Shown here in pieces: positions 35,241 to 44,535 of a stretch of 64,000 bases of DNA. This DNA is from Oceanihabitans sp. 2_MG-2023 (lineage in GTDB: Bacteria; Bacteroidota; Bacteroidia; Flavobacteriales; Flavobacteriaceae), in NCBI RefSeq assembly GCF_030547245.1, contig NZ_JAUOQT010000004.1, positions 253,001 to 317,000 of the forward strand. Direction: 5' to 3'. A program made the translations under genes and the position numbers. The stretch's first letter is position 1; the number at the start of each line of letters is the position of its first letter. The notes below the pieces were generated by a model. That model did no database searches and was not told where the DNA came from. It was given only the letters and a program-made list of their open reading frames with translations.

Positions 35241-35603
35241 ATGAAGTTTCATACTAAAATACCTAAACATCTAAAACAGGCGTATAACCAAGAATTAAAA
35301 CAATACAGTTTCTGTTTAGAAAATAAACAATTTGGTGATGCTTGGTATCATTTAGAACGTAGTCATATAATAGGACAATCTTATCCTATAGAACATACCT
35401 ATTCACATTGGCTTATGCTAAAGTTTGGATATAGACAAAAAGATACGAAAGAAGTAATAGGTCAAATAATTAGGTTGCTTGTGGGTGGCTGGAAATCATT
35501 TATTAATCACGTTCCACTTGGTAATACAGGTGGAGCAAACGTGCCACCATTAAAACGAATGCCTATTCCAAATGACATTGAAAAATTATTAGATATTAAA
35601 TGA
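35241..35603 (+). CDS. DUF3703 family protein
   Basis: The 120-residue product from ATG 35241 (MKFHTKIPKHLKQAYNQELKQY) carries AWYHLERSHIIGQSYPIEHTYSHWLMLKFG and GGWKSFINHVPLGNTGGANVPPLKRMPIP. Both are strong signatures of the DUF3703 family. The family has no established activity. Its many histidines and its regular position in metal-resistance operons suggest a role in metal handling. The longer start at 35199 is less likely, because the first 14 residues have no family likeness. It overlaps the P-type ATPase start by four bases, which shows coupling. Confidence 0.85.
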   Translation: MKFHTKIPKHLKQAYNQELKQYSFCLENKQFGDAWYHLERSHIIGQSYPIEHTYSHWLMLKFGYRQKDTKEVIGQIIRLLVGGWKSFINHVPLGNTGGANVPPLKRMPIPNDIEKLLDIK

Positions 35604-37549
35604 AAAAAAAGAAAGTCAATTTAAGAGATTTAAAACCAAATTCAGAAGTGCAACACACGCATAATGATGGTCATAATCACGGTAATGGAAGTGCATTCAA
35701 AACCTACGTGCCTGCAATAATAAGTTTTACAATGCTTATCATTGGTATAGGTTTAGATTATTTTGATGTTTCATTCTTTAAGGATTGGATTCGTATTGCT
35801 TGGTATGGTATTGCATATCTTCCTGTAGGGTTTCCTGTTGTAAAAGAGGGTTGGATTAGTATTAAAAAAGGTGATGTTTTTACAGAGTTCTTTTTAATGT
35901 CTATAGCAACCATTGGTGCATTTGTTATTGGTGAATATCCAGAAGGTGTTGCAGTAATGCTATTTTATGCAGTAGGAGAATTATTTCAAAACGCAGCAGT
36001 CAACAGAGCAAAAGGAAATATTAAAGCATTATTGGATGTTAGGCCAAAAGAAGCCAATGTATTTCGTAATGGTGACTTTATAAGTGTGTCGCCAGAAGCT
36101 GTAAATATTGGAGAGGAAATTCAAATTCGTGTAGGTGAAAAAATTCCATTGGATGGTATTTTATTATCCGAAAAAGCATCATTAAACACTTCAGCTTTAA
36201 CAGGGGAGAGTAAACCAGATTCCATTCAGAAGGAAGCCAAGGTTTATGCAGGTAGTATTAATTTAGAAAGCGTTATTGAAGTTGAGGTAACCAATAAGTT
36301 TGAAGATAGTTCTATTGCGAGAATATTAGACTTGGTTCAAAATGCTACAGCACGTAAATCTAAAACAGAATTATTTATTAGACAGTTTGCTCGTATCTAC
36401 ACACCAATCGTTGTGTTCTTGGCTATAGGCGTGACATTCATTCCTTACTTTTTTGTAGATGATTATGTATTTAGAGATTGGTTATACAGAGCATTAATAT
36501 TCTTGGTAATATCTTGTCCTTGTGCGTTAGTGATTTCAATTCCATTAGGATATTTCGGTGGATTGGGAGCAGCTTCCAAAAATGGAATATTATTTAAAGG
36601 TGCTTCATTTTTAGATGCAATGACCAAGATAAATACTTTGGTAATGGACAAAACAGGAACAGTTACCAAAGGTGTTTTTAAAATCAAAGAAGTAAAAGCA
36701 ATCGGTTGGAATGAAACCGAATTTATGCAATATTTAATGGCGATGGAAGAACAATCCACGCACCCAATTGCTAAAGCCATTTTAGAGTACAAAGCAGAAG
36801 GAGAAGATTTTGAAGCTACTGAAGTGTCTGAAATTGCAGGTAAAGGTTTAAAAGGCGTTGTTAATGGTAAAACAGTTTTAGTAGGAAATAAAGCCTTAAT
36901 GACTGTCAATAATATTGATGTTCCATCTGAAACGGAACCTATTGTAGAATCGATAGTATTAGTTGCAATCGATAATCAATTTGCAGGTTATGTAGTCATA
37001 GCAGATGAATTAAAGGAAGATGCAAAAGAAACTATTACAGCATTACACAAAGTAGGCATTAAAAATATTATGATGCTTTCCGGTGATAAAGATTCCATTA
37101 CGCAACAAGTCGCTAAAGAGTTGAACATCGAAAATGCTAAAGGTGGATTATTACCAGAAGATAAATTAAACGAAGTTGAAATTTTAAAGAAAAATCCAGC
37201 AAACAAAATAGCTTTTATAGGTGATGGTATTAATGACGCACCAGTTTTAGCAGCAAGTGATGTAGGGATCGCAATGGGTGGTTTAGGAAGTGATGTAGCT
37301 ATTGAAACAGCAGATGTTATTATTCAAACAGACCAACCTTCAAAAGTGGTAAAGGCGATTAAAATAAGTCGTTCCACAAGAAAAATTGTTTGGCAAAATA
37401 TTATTTTGGCATTTGGTGTCAAAGTAATTGTATTGATTTTAGGAGCAGGAGGTTTGGCAACAATGTGGGAAGCAGTTTTTGCAGATGTTGGTGTTGCACT
37501 TTTAGCAATATTAAATGCGGTTCGCTTGCAGAAAATGACTTGGGATTAA
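35600..37549 (+). CDS. Heavy-metal P1B-type ATPase, Zn/Cd/Pb type
   Basis: This 649-residue ATPase exports divalent metal ions from the cytoplasm. It has no cysteine-type HMA domain; a histidine-rich head (HTHNDGHNHGNG) takes that place. The TGES motif of the actuator domain, the metal-binding SCPCALVIS in the sixth membrane segment, the phosphorylation site DKTGT, the HP motif (THPIAKA) and GDGINDAP are all present. The last membrane segments contain ADVGVALLAILNAVRL, whose aspartate marks the Zn/Cd/Pb (ZntA/CadA) subgroup rather than copper pumps. It is the last gene of the first metal operon. Together with the CzcA-type exporter it would move metal from cytoplasm to periplasm and out of the cell. 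Confidence 0.93.
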   Translation: MKKKKVNLRDLKPNSEVQHTHNDGHNHGNGSAFKTYVPAIISFTMLIIGIGLDYFDVSFFKDWIRIAWYGIAYLPVGFPVVKEGWISIKKGDVFTEFFLMSIATIGAFVIGEYPEGVAVMLFYAVGELFQNAAVNRAKGNIKALLDVRPKEANVFRNGDFISVSPEAVNIGEEIQIRVGEKIPLDGILLSEKASLNTSALTGESKPDSIQKEAKVYAGSINLESVIEVEVTNKFEDSSIARILDLVQNATARKSKTELFIRQFARIYTPIVVFLAIGVTFIPYFFVDDYVFRDWLYRALIFLVISCPCALVISIPLGYFGGLGAASKNGILFKGASFLDAMTKINTLVMDKTGTVTKGVFKIKEVKAIGWNETEFMQYLMAMEEQSTHPIAKAILEYKAEGEDFEATEVSEIAGKGLKGVVNGKTVLVGNKALMTVNNIDVPSETEPIVESIVLVAIDNQFAGYVVIADELKEDAKETITALHKVGIKNIMMLSGDKDSITQQVAKELNIENAKGGLLPEDKLNEVEILKKNPANKIAFIGDGINDAPVLAASDVGIAMGGLGSDVAIETADVIIQTDQPSKVVKAIKISRSTRKIVWQNIILAFGVKVIVLILGAGGLATMWEAVFADVGVALLAILNAVRLQKMTWD

Positions 37550-37620
37550 GCAGATTAGTCAATTAAACTTCTGTTAAACAAAATCAATAGTTGTTAAAAT
37601 TTCGTAACTTCGCAATCAAT

Positions 37621-38034
37621 ATGAAGCAATTTTTCCATAAAATAATGTCTTTAACAATGGCTTTTGTAGTGTTATTCTCTACAATGTCATTTACTTTGAA
37701 TATGCATTATTGTGGAGATACGTTAGTAGAAACTGCTATCTTTCAAAAAGCCAAAGGGTGCGGAATGGAAATGGAAAAGCCTTCAACCGAAGGATGTTCT
37801 ATTACCAAGAAAAATTGTTGTGATGATGAACAATTAGCAATTGAAGGTCAAGACGAATTGCAATTGCAAGTTGACAAAATCTCATTTGAGCAACAGGTAT
37901 TCATCGCTTCATTTGTTTACACTTACATTAACCTTTTTGAAGGTTTAGATAACAATGTATCTTCTTTTGAAGAATACGAACCACCACTCGTCATAAAGCA
38001 AATCTTCAAGATTGACGAGACTTATTTAATTTGA
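37621..38034 (+). CDS. HYC_CC_PP family protein
   Basis: The 137-residue product (ATG 37621, MKQFFHKIMSLTMAFVVLFSTMSFTLNMHYCGD) has an N-terminal export segment. The three marks that name the family follow: HYC in MHYCGD, CC in KKNCCDDE and PP in EEYEPPLV. The function is not established in the literature I know. The cysteines and histidine and the position before a copper-type RND pump suggest periplasmic metal binding. A reading from 37591 adds ten residues before the signal and is less likely. A near-match to the -7 box, TAACTTCG, lies at 37605-37612. Confidence 0.88.
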   Translation: MKQFFHKIMSLTMAFVVLFSTMSFTLNMHYCGDTLVETAIFQKAKGCGMEMEKPSTEGCSITKKNCCDDEQLAIEGQDELQLQVDKISFEQQVFIASFVYTYINLFEGLDNNVSSFEEYEPPLVIKQIFKIDETYLI

Positions 38035-38358
38035 TTTTTAAACAATAGACTCTTTTATCCTATGACAGCAATGTTGTAAGGATAATTTGCTGTATTCGGT
38101 GTTTTCTTAATACCGAATGAATTTTAAAATGATTGATAGTGAATTTGAATTATATTTTCTTTAGATGAAATAGAAAATATAAGCATAGCCAAAGTTACGG
38201 TTCTATTTTATATTGAAATATAAAGGAAATAGAACTGCGAAGCACATCACGAACACCTATTTATGCTATAGAATAGATGTGAGTAAACTAATTCAATCGA
38301 TTATTTTGAAGTTTATCAGGTATTCTACCAATGTCTAACTGTTTAATAATCAAATTTT
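38035..38358 (+). other. Non-coding leader with five successive stem-loops
   Basis: The gap of about 320 bases before the CusA-like gene has no coding sequence. It holds inverted repeats in a row: TTATCC/GGATAA (38055-38085), ATTCGGT/ACCGAAT (38094-38118), ATATTTTCT/AGAAAATAT (38152-38180), GTTCTATTT/AAATAGAAC with further inner pairing (38200-38235), and CACCTATT/AATAGATGTG (38254-38281). A structured leader, attenuator or small RNA is possible. Confidence 0.55.
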
Positions 38359-41300
38359 ATGCTTAATAAAGCAATCAAATTTCTCATCGAGAATAAACTC
38401 GTTGCAGTACTACTTCTCGTCCTTTTCGTAGGATGGGGAACAGTAAATGCACCTTTTAATTGGGATACAGGATTTTTACCAAGTAACCCAGTTGCTGTAG
38501 ATGCCATTCCAGATATAGGTGAAAACCAACAAATAGTATTTACTAAATGGGATGGTCGCTCACCACAAGATATAGAAGACCAAATCACCTATCCACTCAC
38601 AACATCTTTACTCGGTATTCCAGGTGTAAAAACCATTCGTAGTTCCTCTATGTTCGGTTTTTCAAGTATCTATATCATTTTTGAAGAAAACATAGAATTT
38701 TACTGGAGTAGAAGTCGTATTCTCGAAAAACTTAATTCCTTACCAAGTGGTTTATTACCCGAAGGTGTTAATCCTGCTTTGGGTCCCGATGCCACAGGAT
38801 TAGGACAAATATTTTGGTACACTCTTGAAGGACGTGATGAAAATGGAAACGTTACTGGTGGATGGGATTTACAAGAGTTACGCAGTATTCAGGATTACTA
38901 TGTAAAGTATGCGTTGTCCTCTGCAAGTGGTGTTTCAGAGGTTGCTTCTATTGGTGGCTATGTTCAGGAATATCAAGTGGATGTGAATCCAGAATTGATG
39001 CGTCAATACGACATTGGTTTAAACCAAGTTGTAAAGGCAGTTAAGGAAAGCAATAAAGACATTGGTGCACAAACATTGGAAATTAACCAAGCCGAATATT
39101 TAGTTCGTGGTTTGGGTTATGTGAAATCCATTTCAGACATCGAAAATGCAGTAGTCACTTCAGAAGATTATACTTCAATTAGGATAAAGGATATAGGTAA
39201 AGTATTATTAGGTCCTGCAACAAGACGTGGATTATTAGATAAAGAAGGCGCAGAGGTTGTTGGTGCTGTTGTGGTGGCTCGTTATGGCGCAAACCCAATG
39301 GAAGTCATTAATAACGTAAAGGAAAAAATTAACGAGTTAAGCGCAGGATTACCTTCAAAAGTATTAGCGGATGGTAGAACATCACAAGTTACCATAGTGC
39401 CTTTTTATGACAGAACAGAACTGATACAAGAAACATTAGGCACACTTAACGAAGCCTTAACTCTTGAAATATTGATTACCATTTTAGTAATAATTATTAT
39501 GGTGTTTAATCTTCGAGCTTCCGTACTAATTTCTGGACTATTACCCGTTGCAGTTTTAATGGTATTTATTGCAATGAAACTCTTTGGTGTAGATGCCAAT
39601 ATAGTTGCCTTATCGGGTATTGCAATTGCTATTGGTACAATGGTCGATGTTGGTGTTATACTATCAGAAAATATTATTCGACATTTAGACGAGAATCGTT
39701 CCCACGAAAGTGGGAATCTCATCCCAATTAACACAGTAGTTTATAACGCAACAGCTGAAGTGTCTGGCGCAATCGTAACCGCAGTTATGACAACTATTAT
39801 CAGTTTTATTCCTGTATTTACAATGATTGGAGCGGAAGGAAAACTATTCAGACCATTAGCCTTCACAAAGACTTTTGCATTAACAGCTTCTATAATAGTA
39901 GCGTTGTTTTTAATTCCACCGTTTGCTGCATTTTTATTCAGAAAGAAAAACATCAAAAACACTTTTAAATATATTTTAAATGGTGTTTTAATAGCGTTAG
40001 GTATCGCTGCAATTATCTATGGGTATTGGTTAGGGTTGATATTAATAGCTTTTGGAATTACCGCACTTCTCAATCTTCAAAATAAGATAACAGAGAAACA
40101 AGCTAATCTTATCAATATTATTATTTCCGTATCAGCTATTGTGTTCTTGTTAGCCGAATACTGGAGACCATTAGGTGTTGATAAAAGCATTTTCTGGAAT
40201 CTCATTTTCGTTAGTGTTATTTGCTTTGGTTTATTAGGTATTTTCTCATTATTCATCAAATATTACACACGTATTTTAAGGTGGTGTTTAGATAATAAAT
40301 TGTTGTTTTTATCTGTACCAACGGCTATTGTAATTGCAGGTTTTTTCATTATGAAAAACACTGGTAAAGAGTTTATGCCATCATTAAATGAAGGCTCATT
40401 TTTGCTAATGCCAACCTCGATGCCTCATTCTGGCGTAGAAGAAAACAAACGTGTTTTACAGCAATTGGATATGGCTGTCGCCAGTATTCCAGAGATTGAA
40501 ACCGTAGTTGGTAAGGCAGGAAGAACAGAATCAGCTTTAGACCCAGCACCTTTGTCGATGTATGAAAATATCATTCAGTACAAACCAGAATATATGCTGA
40601 ATGAAAACAGAGAACGCCAACGCTATAAAGTCAATGATGATGGTGAATATGTGTTAAAAAACGGAATGTCATTGCGAGCGGAACAGAGTGAAGCGTGGCA
40701 ATCTCTTAATGCAAAAGAACAACTCATTCCCGACGCTGATGGCGAGTTCTACCGTAATTGGCGACCAGAAATACAATCACCAGACGATATTTGGAATGAA
40801 ATCGTAAGAGTTACAAAGTTACCAGGTGTTACATCTGCGCCAAAACTACAACCTATTGAAACCCGATTAGTGATGCTTCAAACAGGAATGCGAGCACCTA
40901 TGGGAATTAAAGTAAAAGGTCAAGACTTAAAGCAGATTGAAGCGTTTGGTATGCAATTAGAAAACATAGTCAAGGAAGCTGAAGGTGTCAAAAAAGAAGC
41001 TGTTTTTGCAGACCGCATTGTTGGTAAACCCTATTTGTTAATTGATATTGATAGAGAGAAAATTGCACGTTATGGCATTTCGATACAAGATGTTCAAGAC
41101 GTATTAAAAGTAGCAGTTGGTGGTATGGTATTAACTCAAACGGTTGAAGGTCGTGAGCGCTATGGTGTTCGAGTACGATACCCAAGAGAATTACGAGCAA
41201 ACCCAACAGACTTACAACAGATTTATGTGCCAGTAGAAAAGGGTAGTCCTGTCCCATTAAGCGAATTGGCAACTATAAGATACGAACAAGGTCCACAAGT

Positions 41301-42075
41301 CATTAAAAGTGAAGATACTTTTTTGGTAGGTTATGTCTTGTTTGATAAATTAGATGGCTTTGCAGAAATCAATGTCGTAGAAAATGCACAAGCCTTAATC
41401 CAAGAAAAGATAGATTCTGGTGAATTGATAGTTCCAAAAGGTATTAACTACCAATTTACAGGAACGTACGAAAATCAGTTAAGAGCAGAAAAAACTTTAT
41501 CGGTTGTCGTTCCTTTAGCATTGGCAATAATTTTCTTGATTTTGTATTTCCAGTTTCGTTCAGTAGGGACATCATTAATGGTATTCACAGGTATTGCAGT
41601 AGCCTTTGCAGGAGGCTTTATTATGATATGGCTGTATGGTCAGGGATGGTTTTTAAACTTCAATTTCTTTGGCGAAAATCTACGTGACTTGTTCCAAATG
41701 CACCCAATTAATTTAAGTGTTGCTGTTTGGGTTGGGTTTATTGCACTATTCGGAATTGCAACCGATGACGGTGTGGTAATGGCAACCTATTTAACGCAAA
41801 CTTTTGATAGAAATACACCAGAGAATAAAAAGGAAATTAGAGCATCCATAGTGGAAGCAGGAGAAAAACGTATCAGACCCTGTTTAATGACTACAGCTAC
41901 TACAATTTTGGCATTATTACCAGTATTAACCTCTACAGGTCGAGGAAGCGATATAATGATACCTATGGCAATACCAAGTTTTGGTGGAATGCTTATAGCC
42001 TTAATAACCTTATTTGTTGTTCCAGTATTATATAGCTGGAAAGCCGAATTTCAACTTAAAAGAACTGTAAAATGA
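38359..42075 (+). CDS. CusA-type copper/silver RND efflux pump
   Basis: The 1238-residue inner-membrane HME-RND transporter has the fourth-segment signature GIAIAIGTMVDVGVILSEN, which is the form seen in Cu/Ag (CusA) pumps and differs from the CzcA form at 29224. Methionine-containing motifs in the periplasmic cleft (FLLMPTSMPHSG, QTGMRAPMGIKVKG) fit monovalent copper or silver. The protein is longer than E. coli CusA. It has an extra hydrophobic stretch of about 100 residues (roughly 535-625) in the centre and a periplasmic insertion near 740-800. It overlaps the TolC-like gene by four bases. Confidence 0.93.
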   Translation: MLNKAIKFLIENKLVAVLLLVLFVGWGTVNAPFNWDTGFLPSNPVAVDAIPDIGENQQIVFTKWDGRSPQDIEDQITYPLTTSLLGIPGVKTIRSSSMFGFSSIYIIFEENIEFYWSRSRILEKLNSLPSGLLPEGVNPALGPDATGLGQIFWYTLEGRDENGNVTGGWDLQELRSIQDYYVKYALSSASGVSEVASIGGYVQEYQVDVNPELMRQYDIGLNQVVKAVKESNKDIGAQTLEINQAEYLVRGLGYVKSISDIENAVVTSEDYTSIRIKDIGKVLLGPATRRGLLDKEGAEVVGAVVVARYGANPMEVINNVKEKINELSAGLPSKVLADGRTSQVTIVPFYDRTELIQETLGTLNEALTLEILITILVIIIMVFNLRASVLISGLLPVAVLMVFIAMKLFGVDANIVALSGIAIAIGTMVDVGVILSENIIRHLDENRSHESGNLIPINTVVYNATAEVSGAIVTAVMTTIISFIPVFTMIGAEGKLFRPLAFTKTFALTASIIVALFLIPPFAAFLFRKKNIKNTFKYILNGVLIALGIAAIIYGYWLGLILIAFGITALLNLQNKITEKQANLINIIISVSAIVFLLAEYWRPLGVDKSIFWNLIFVSVICFGLLGIFSLFIKYYTRILRWCLDNKLLFLSVPTAIVIAGFFIMKNTGKEFMPSLNEGSFLLMPTSMPHSGVEENKRVLQQLDMAVASIPEIETVVGKAGRTESALDPAPLSMYENIIQYKPEYMLNENRERQRYKVNDDGEYVLKNGMSLRAEQSEAWQSLNAKEQLIPDADGEFYRNWRPEIQSPDDIWNEIVRVTKLPGVTSAPKLQPIETRLVMLQTGMRAPMGIKVKGQDLKQIEAFGMQLENIVKEAEGVKKEAVFADRIVGKPYLLIDIDREKIARYGISIQDVQDVLKVAVGGMVLTQTVEGRERYGVRVRYPRELRANPTDLQQIYVPVEKGSPVPLSELATIRYEQGPQVIKSEDTFLVGYVLFDKLDGFAEINVVENAQALIQEKIDSGELIVPKGINYQFTGTYENQLRAEKTLSVVVPLALAIIFLILYFQFRSVGTSLMVFTGIAVAFAGGFIMIWLYGQGWFLNFNFFGENLRDLFQMHPINLSVAVWVGFIALFGIATDDGVVMATYLTQTFDRNTPENKKEIRASIVEAGEKRIRPCLMTTATTILALLPVLTSTGRGSDIMIPMAIPSFGGMLIALITLFVVPVLYSWKAEFQLKRTVK

Positions 42076-43310
42076 AACAGATAAAATCACACATAAAAAC
42101 AGTCTTTATTCTTTGTTCGTTATTCTTTGTTCTCATTGGAAATGCACAACAATTAGAAACACTTATAGATGAAGCCTTAACAAACAATCCAGAAATTCAA
42201 AAGTTTGAGTTACAATACAAAAGAGCTTCTGAAAAAGTAAACGAAGTCAATACCATTCCTAATACCGAATTTGGTGTTGGTTACTTTGTAAGTGAACCAG
42301 AAACACGAACAGGAGCACAACGCTTTAAAGTATCTGCTAAACAAATGTTACCGTGGTTCGGAACCATTACATCAAGAGAAAACTATGTGAGTTCATTGGC
42401 AGATGCTAAATACGAGGACATTGTTATCGCAAAGCGAAAACTAATGGCTTCGGTATCTCAATCCTATTATAATCTATACGCCAACAAAGCAAAGCAAGAG
42501 GTCTTAACTGAAAATATTAAACTATTAGAAACTTATGAGACGTTGGCATTAACTTCTGTTGAGGTTGGTAAAGCATCTGCAGTAGATGTGTTGCGATTGC
42601 AAATGCGTCAAAACGAAATGCAACAATTAAAAGATGTGTTAAGTCAACAATTTTTAGCAGAACAAACTAACTTCAATAATCTATTGAATCGAGAAAATGA
42701 TGTTGAGGTCAATGTGGTAGATAGTCTAATGATACCTTCAGAAGATTTTGAAATCACTACTGAAAATTTAGCATTACATCCCGAATTGTTGAAGTATGAT
42801 AAACTCTATCAATCCATAGAACAATCAGAATTATTAAATCAAAAAGAAAGCAGTCCAATGATTGGTTTTGGATTAGATTATATCAATGTTGCTGAAAGAC
42901 CAAATATGGATTTCAGCGATAACGGAAAGGATATTGTAATGCCAATGGTTTCGGTATCTATCCCAATTTTCAATAAGAAATATAAATCACAGACCAAACA
43001 AAATGATTTGCAACAGCAGGAAATTACGGTCCAAAAACAGGAACGTTTAAATGCATTGGAAACGCTTTTAGACAAAGCAAATAATGAACGCATTTCTGCA
43101 AGAATAAGTTATGCTACTCAAACAAAAAACCTACAGCAAGCTAAAGATGCAGAAGATATTTTAATCAAAAGCTATGAAACAGGAACGATTGATTTTAATG
43201 ATGTTTTGGATATTCAAGAACTACAACTAAAGTTTCAAATGAACCAAATAGAATCAATTAGAACTTATTATGTTCAATCAACGATTATTAATTATTTAAC
43301 ACAGCAATAA
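42072..43310 (+). CDS. TolC-like outer membrane efflux protein
   Basis: The 412-residue outer membrane factor begins with a signal peptide (VFILCSLFFVLIGNAQQ). It has two long helical repeats of the OEP family (for example LETLIDEALTNNPEIQKFELQYKRASEKVNE and the second half from about 225), which assemble as a trimeric channel. It starts inside the CusA stop codon and ends one base into the HMA-protein start, so translation is coupled on both sides. It provides the outer channel for the copper-type pump. The zinc-type system carries the same function as a fused domain instead. Confidence 0.92.
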   Translation: MKQIKSHIKTVFILCSLFFVLIGNAQQLETLIDEALTNNPEIQKFELQYKRASEKVNEVNTIPNTEFGVGYFVSEPETRTGAQRFKVSAKQMLPWFGTITSRENYVSSLADAKYEDIVIAKRKLMASVSQSYYNLYANKAKQEVLTENIKLLETYETLALTSVEVGKASAVDVLRLQMRQNEMQQLKDVLSQQFLAEQTNFNNLLNRENDVEVNVVDSLMIPSEDFEITTENLALHPELLKYDKLYQSIEQSELLNQKESSPMIGFGLDYINVAERPNMDFSDNGKDIVMPMVSVSIPIFNKKYKSQTKQNDLQQQEITVQKQERLNALETLLDKANNERISARISYATQTKNLQQAKDAEDILIKSYETGTIDFNDVLDIQELQLKFQMNQIESIRTYYVQSTIINYLTQQ

Positions 43311-44041
43311 TGAAACACACATATAAGATTGCGGGAATGACTTGCAATAACTGTAAGGCTTCCGTCGAGAAATATTTGAGTAAAATAGACCACGTATCAG
43401 AGGTGTCTGTTAATCTTGAAAAAGGTGAGGCAGAAGTGAAAATGAATAAACATATTTCAACTGATATACTACAAAAAGCATTACCAGAAAAGTATACTTT
43501 ATCTGAAAAGAAAGAGAAGAATGTGTTTGCATCTTCAAGTATGTCGGCAATGCCTATGGAAGAAGAAAAAAGCAAATTACAACAGCTAAAACCTTTATTG
43601 CTTATCATTTTTTATATAGCAACTGCAAGTGTATTATTACATTATAAAAATTGGACTTGGAGCGCTTTTATGCTCGACTTTATGGGGTTATTTTACATCG
43701 TGTTTAGTTTTTTCAAGATGTTAGATTTAAAAGGCTTTCCTGAATCCTTCCGTATGTACGACCCTTTAGCTAAACGTGTCCCTTTTTATGGGAAAGTTTA
43801 TCCTTTTATTGAAACAGCTTTAGGACTGATGTTTTTAATGCGGTTTGAAATCAATATAGCCTTAATAATTACACTAATAGTATTAGGGATAACAACTATT
43901 GGAGTAACAAAAACATTATTGGACAAAAAATCAATTCGATGTGCGTGTTTGGGTACTGCTTTAAAATTACCTATGACTGAAGCCACATTTATAGAGAATG
44001 CAATTATGATTGTTATGGCAAGTTTAATGTTAATCTTTTAA
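43310..44041 (+). CDS. HMA-domain protein with MauE/DoxX-like membrane part
   Basis: The 243-residue protein starts with a heavy-metal-associated domain with GMTCNNCKASVEKYL, the CxxC copper-binding loop. A linker of about 30 residues follows. Four membrane segments then follow, resembling MauE/DoxX-type proteins (FYIVFSFFKMLDLKGFPESFRMYDPLAKRV, then FIETALGLMFLMRF) and ending with CACLGTALKLP. The CACLG cysteines near the membrane may pass or hold metal. It probably receives cytoplasmic copper and takes part in transfer or sensing. The substrate and direction are inferred. It lies within the copper operon. Confidence 0.85.
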   Translation: MKHTYKIAGMTCNNCKASVEKYLSKIDHVSEVSVNLEKGEAEVKMNKHISTDILQKALPEKYTLSEKKEKNVFASSSMSAMPMEEEKSKLQQLKPLLLIIFYIATASVLLHYKNWTWSAFMLDFMGLFYIVFSFFKMLDLKGFPESFRMYDPLAKRVPFYGKVYPFIETALGLMFLMRFEINIALIITLIVLGITTIGVTKTLLDKKSIRCACLGTALKLPMTEATFIENAIMIVMASLMLIF

Positions 44042-44052
44042 AATCAAAAATT

Positions 44053-44535
44053 ATGGAAAATTCAAAAAAACACTCAAACAAAGGAAACTACAAAACCTTC
44101 TTTATAATGCTGGCTTGCTCATTTGTAGCAATGTACATCACAATGTATTTAAACACCTATTCCATAGACCACGTATGGTTTAGTTTAACACGATTCTATA
44201 TGACGTGTTTAGGAATTTCAACAATGGCAGTAATAATGTGGTTTTTTATGCGAAAAATGTATAACGACAAAAAGAAGAATATCGCCATACTCGCAGGTAG
44301 TTTTATTCTGTTTGTAGGTGCATTAGGGTTGGTGAGAACACAAGCACCAATTATTGGTGATGTCCTTTGGATGAAAGCAATGATACCACATCATTCTATC
44401 GCTATTTTAACAAGTGAAAGAGCAGATATTCAAGACCCAGAAGTTAAGAAATTAGCAGAAGACATTATAAAAGCACAACGTAAAGAAATAAAAGAAATGA
44501 AAGCAATGATAAAACGATTAGAGAATGAAAAATAA
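44053..44535 (+). CDS. DUF305-type membrane protein
   Basis: The 160-residue protein has three hydrophobic segments and a C-terminal helical part. The short DUF305 motif DVLWMKAMIPHHSIAILTSERA is visible, with the MIPHH histidine/methionine motif often linked to copper resistance. Full-length DUF305 proteins usually have a second such motif, which is absent here, so this is a short member. The end overlaps the CusB-like gene by 11 bases. The role in copper tolerance is inferred from context. Confidence 0.82.
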   Translation: MENSKKHSNKGNYKTFFIMLACSFVAMYITMYLNTYSIDHVWFSLTRFYMTCLGISTMAVIMWFFMRKMYNDKKKNIAILAGSFILFVGALGLVRTQAPIIGDVLWMKAMIPHHSIAILTSERADIQDPEVKKLAEDIIKAQRKEIKEMKAMIKRLENEK

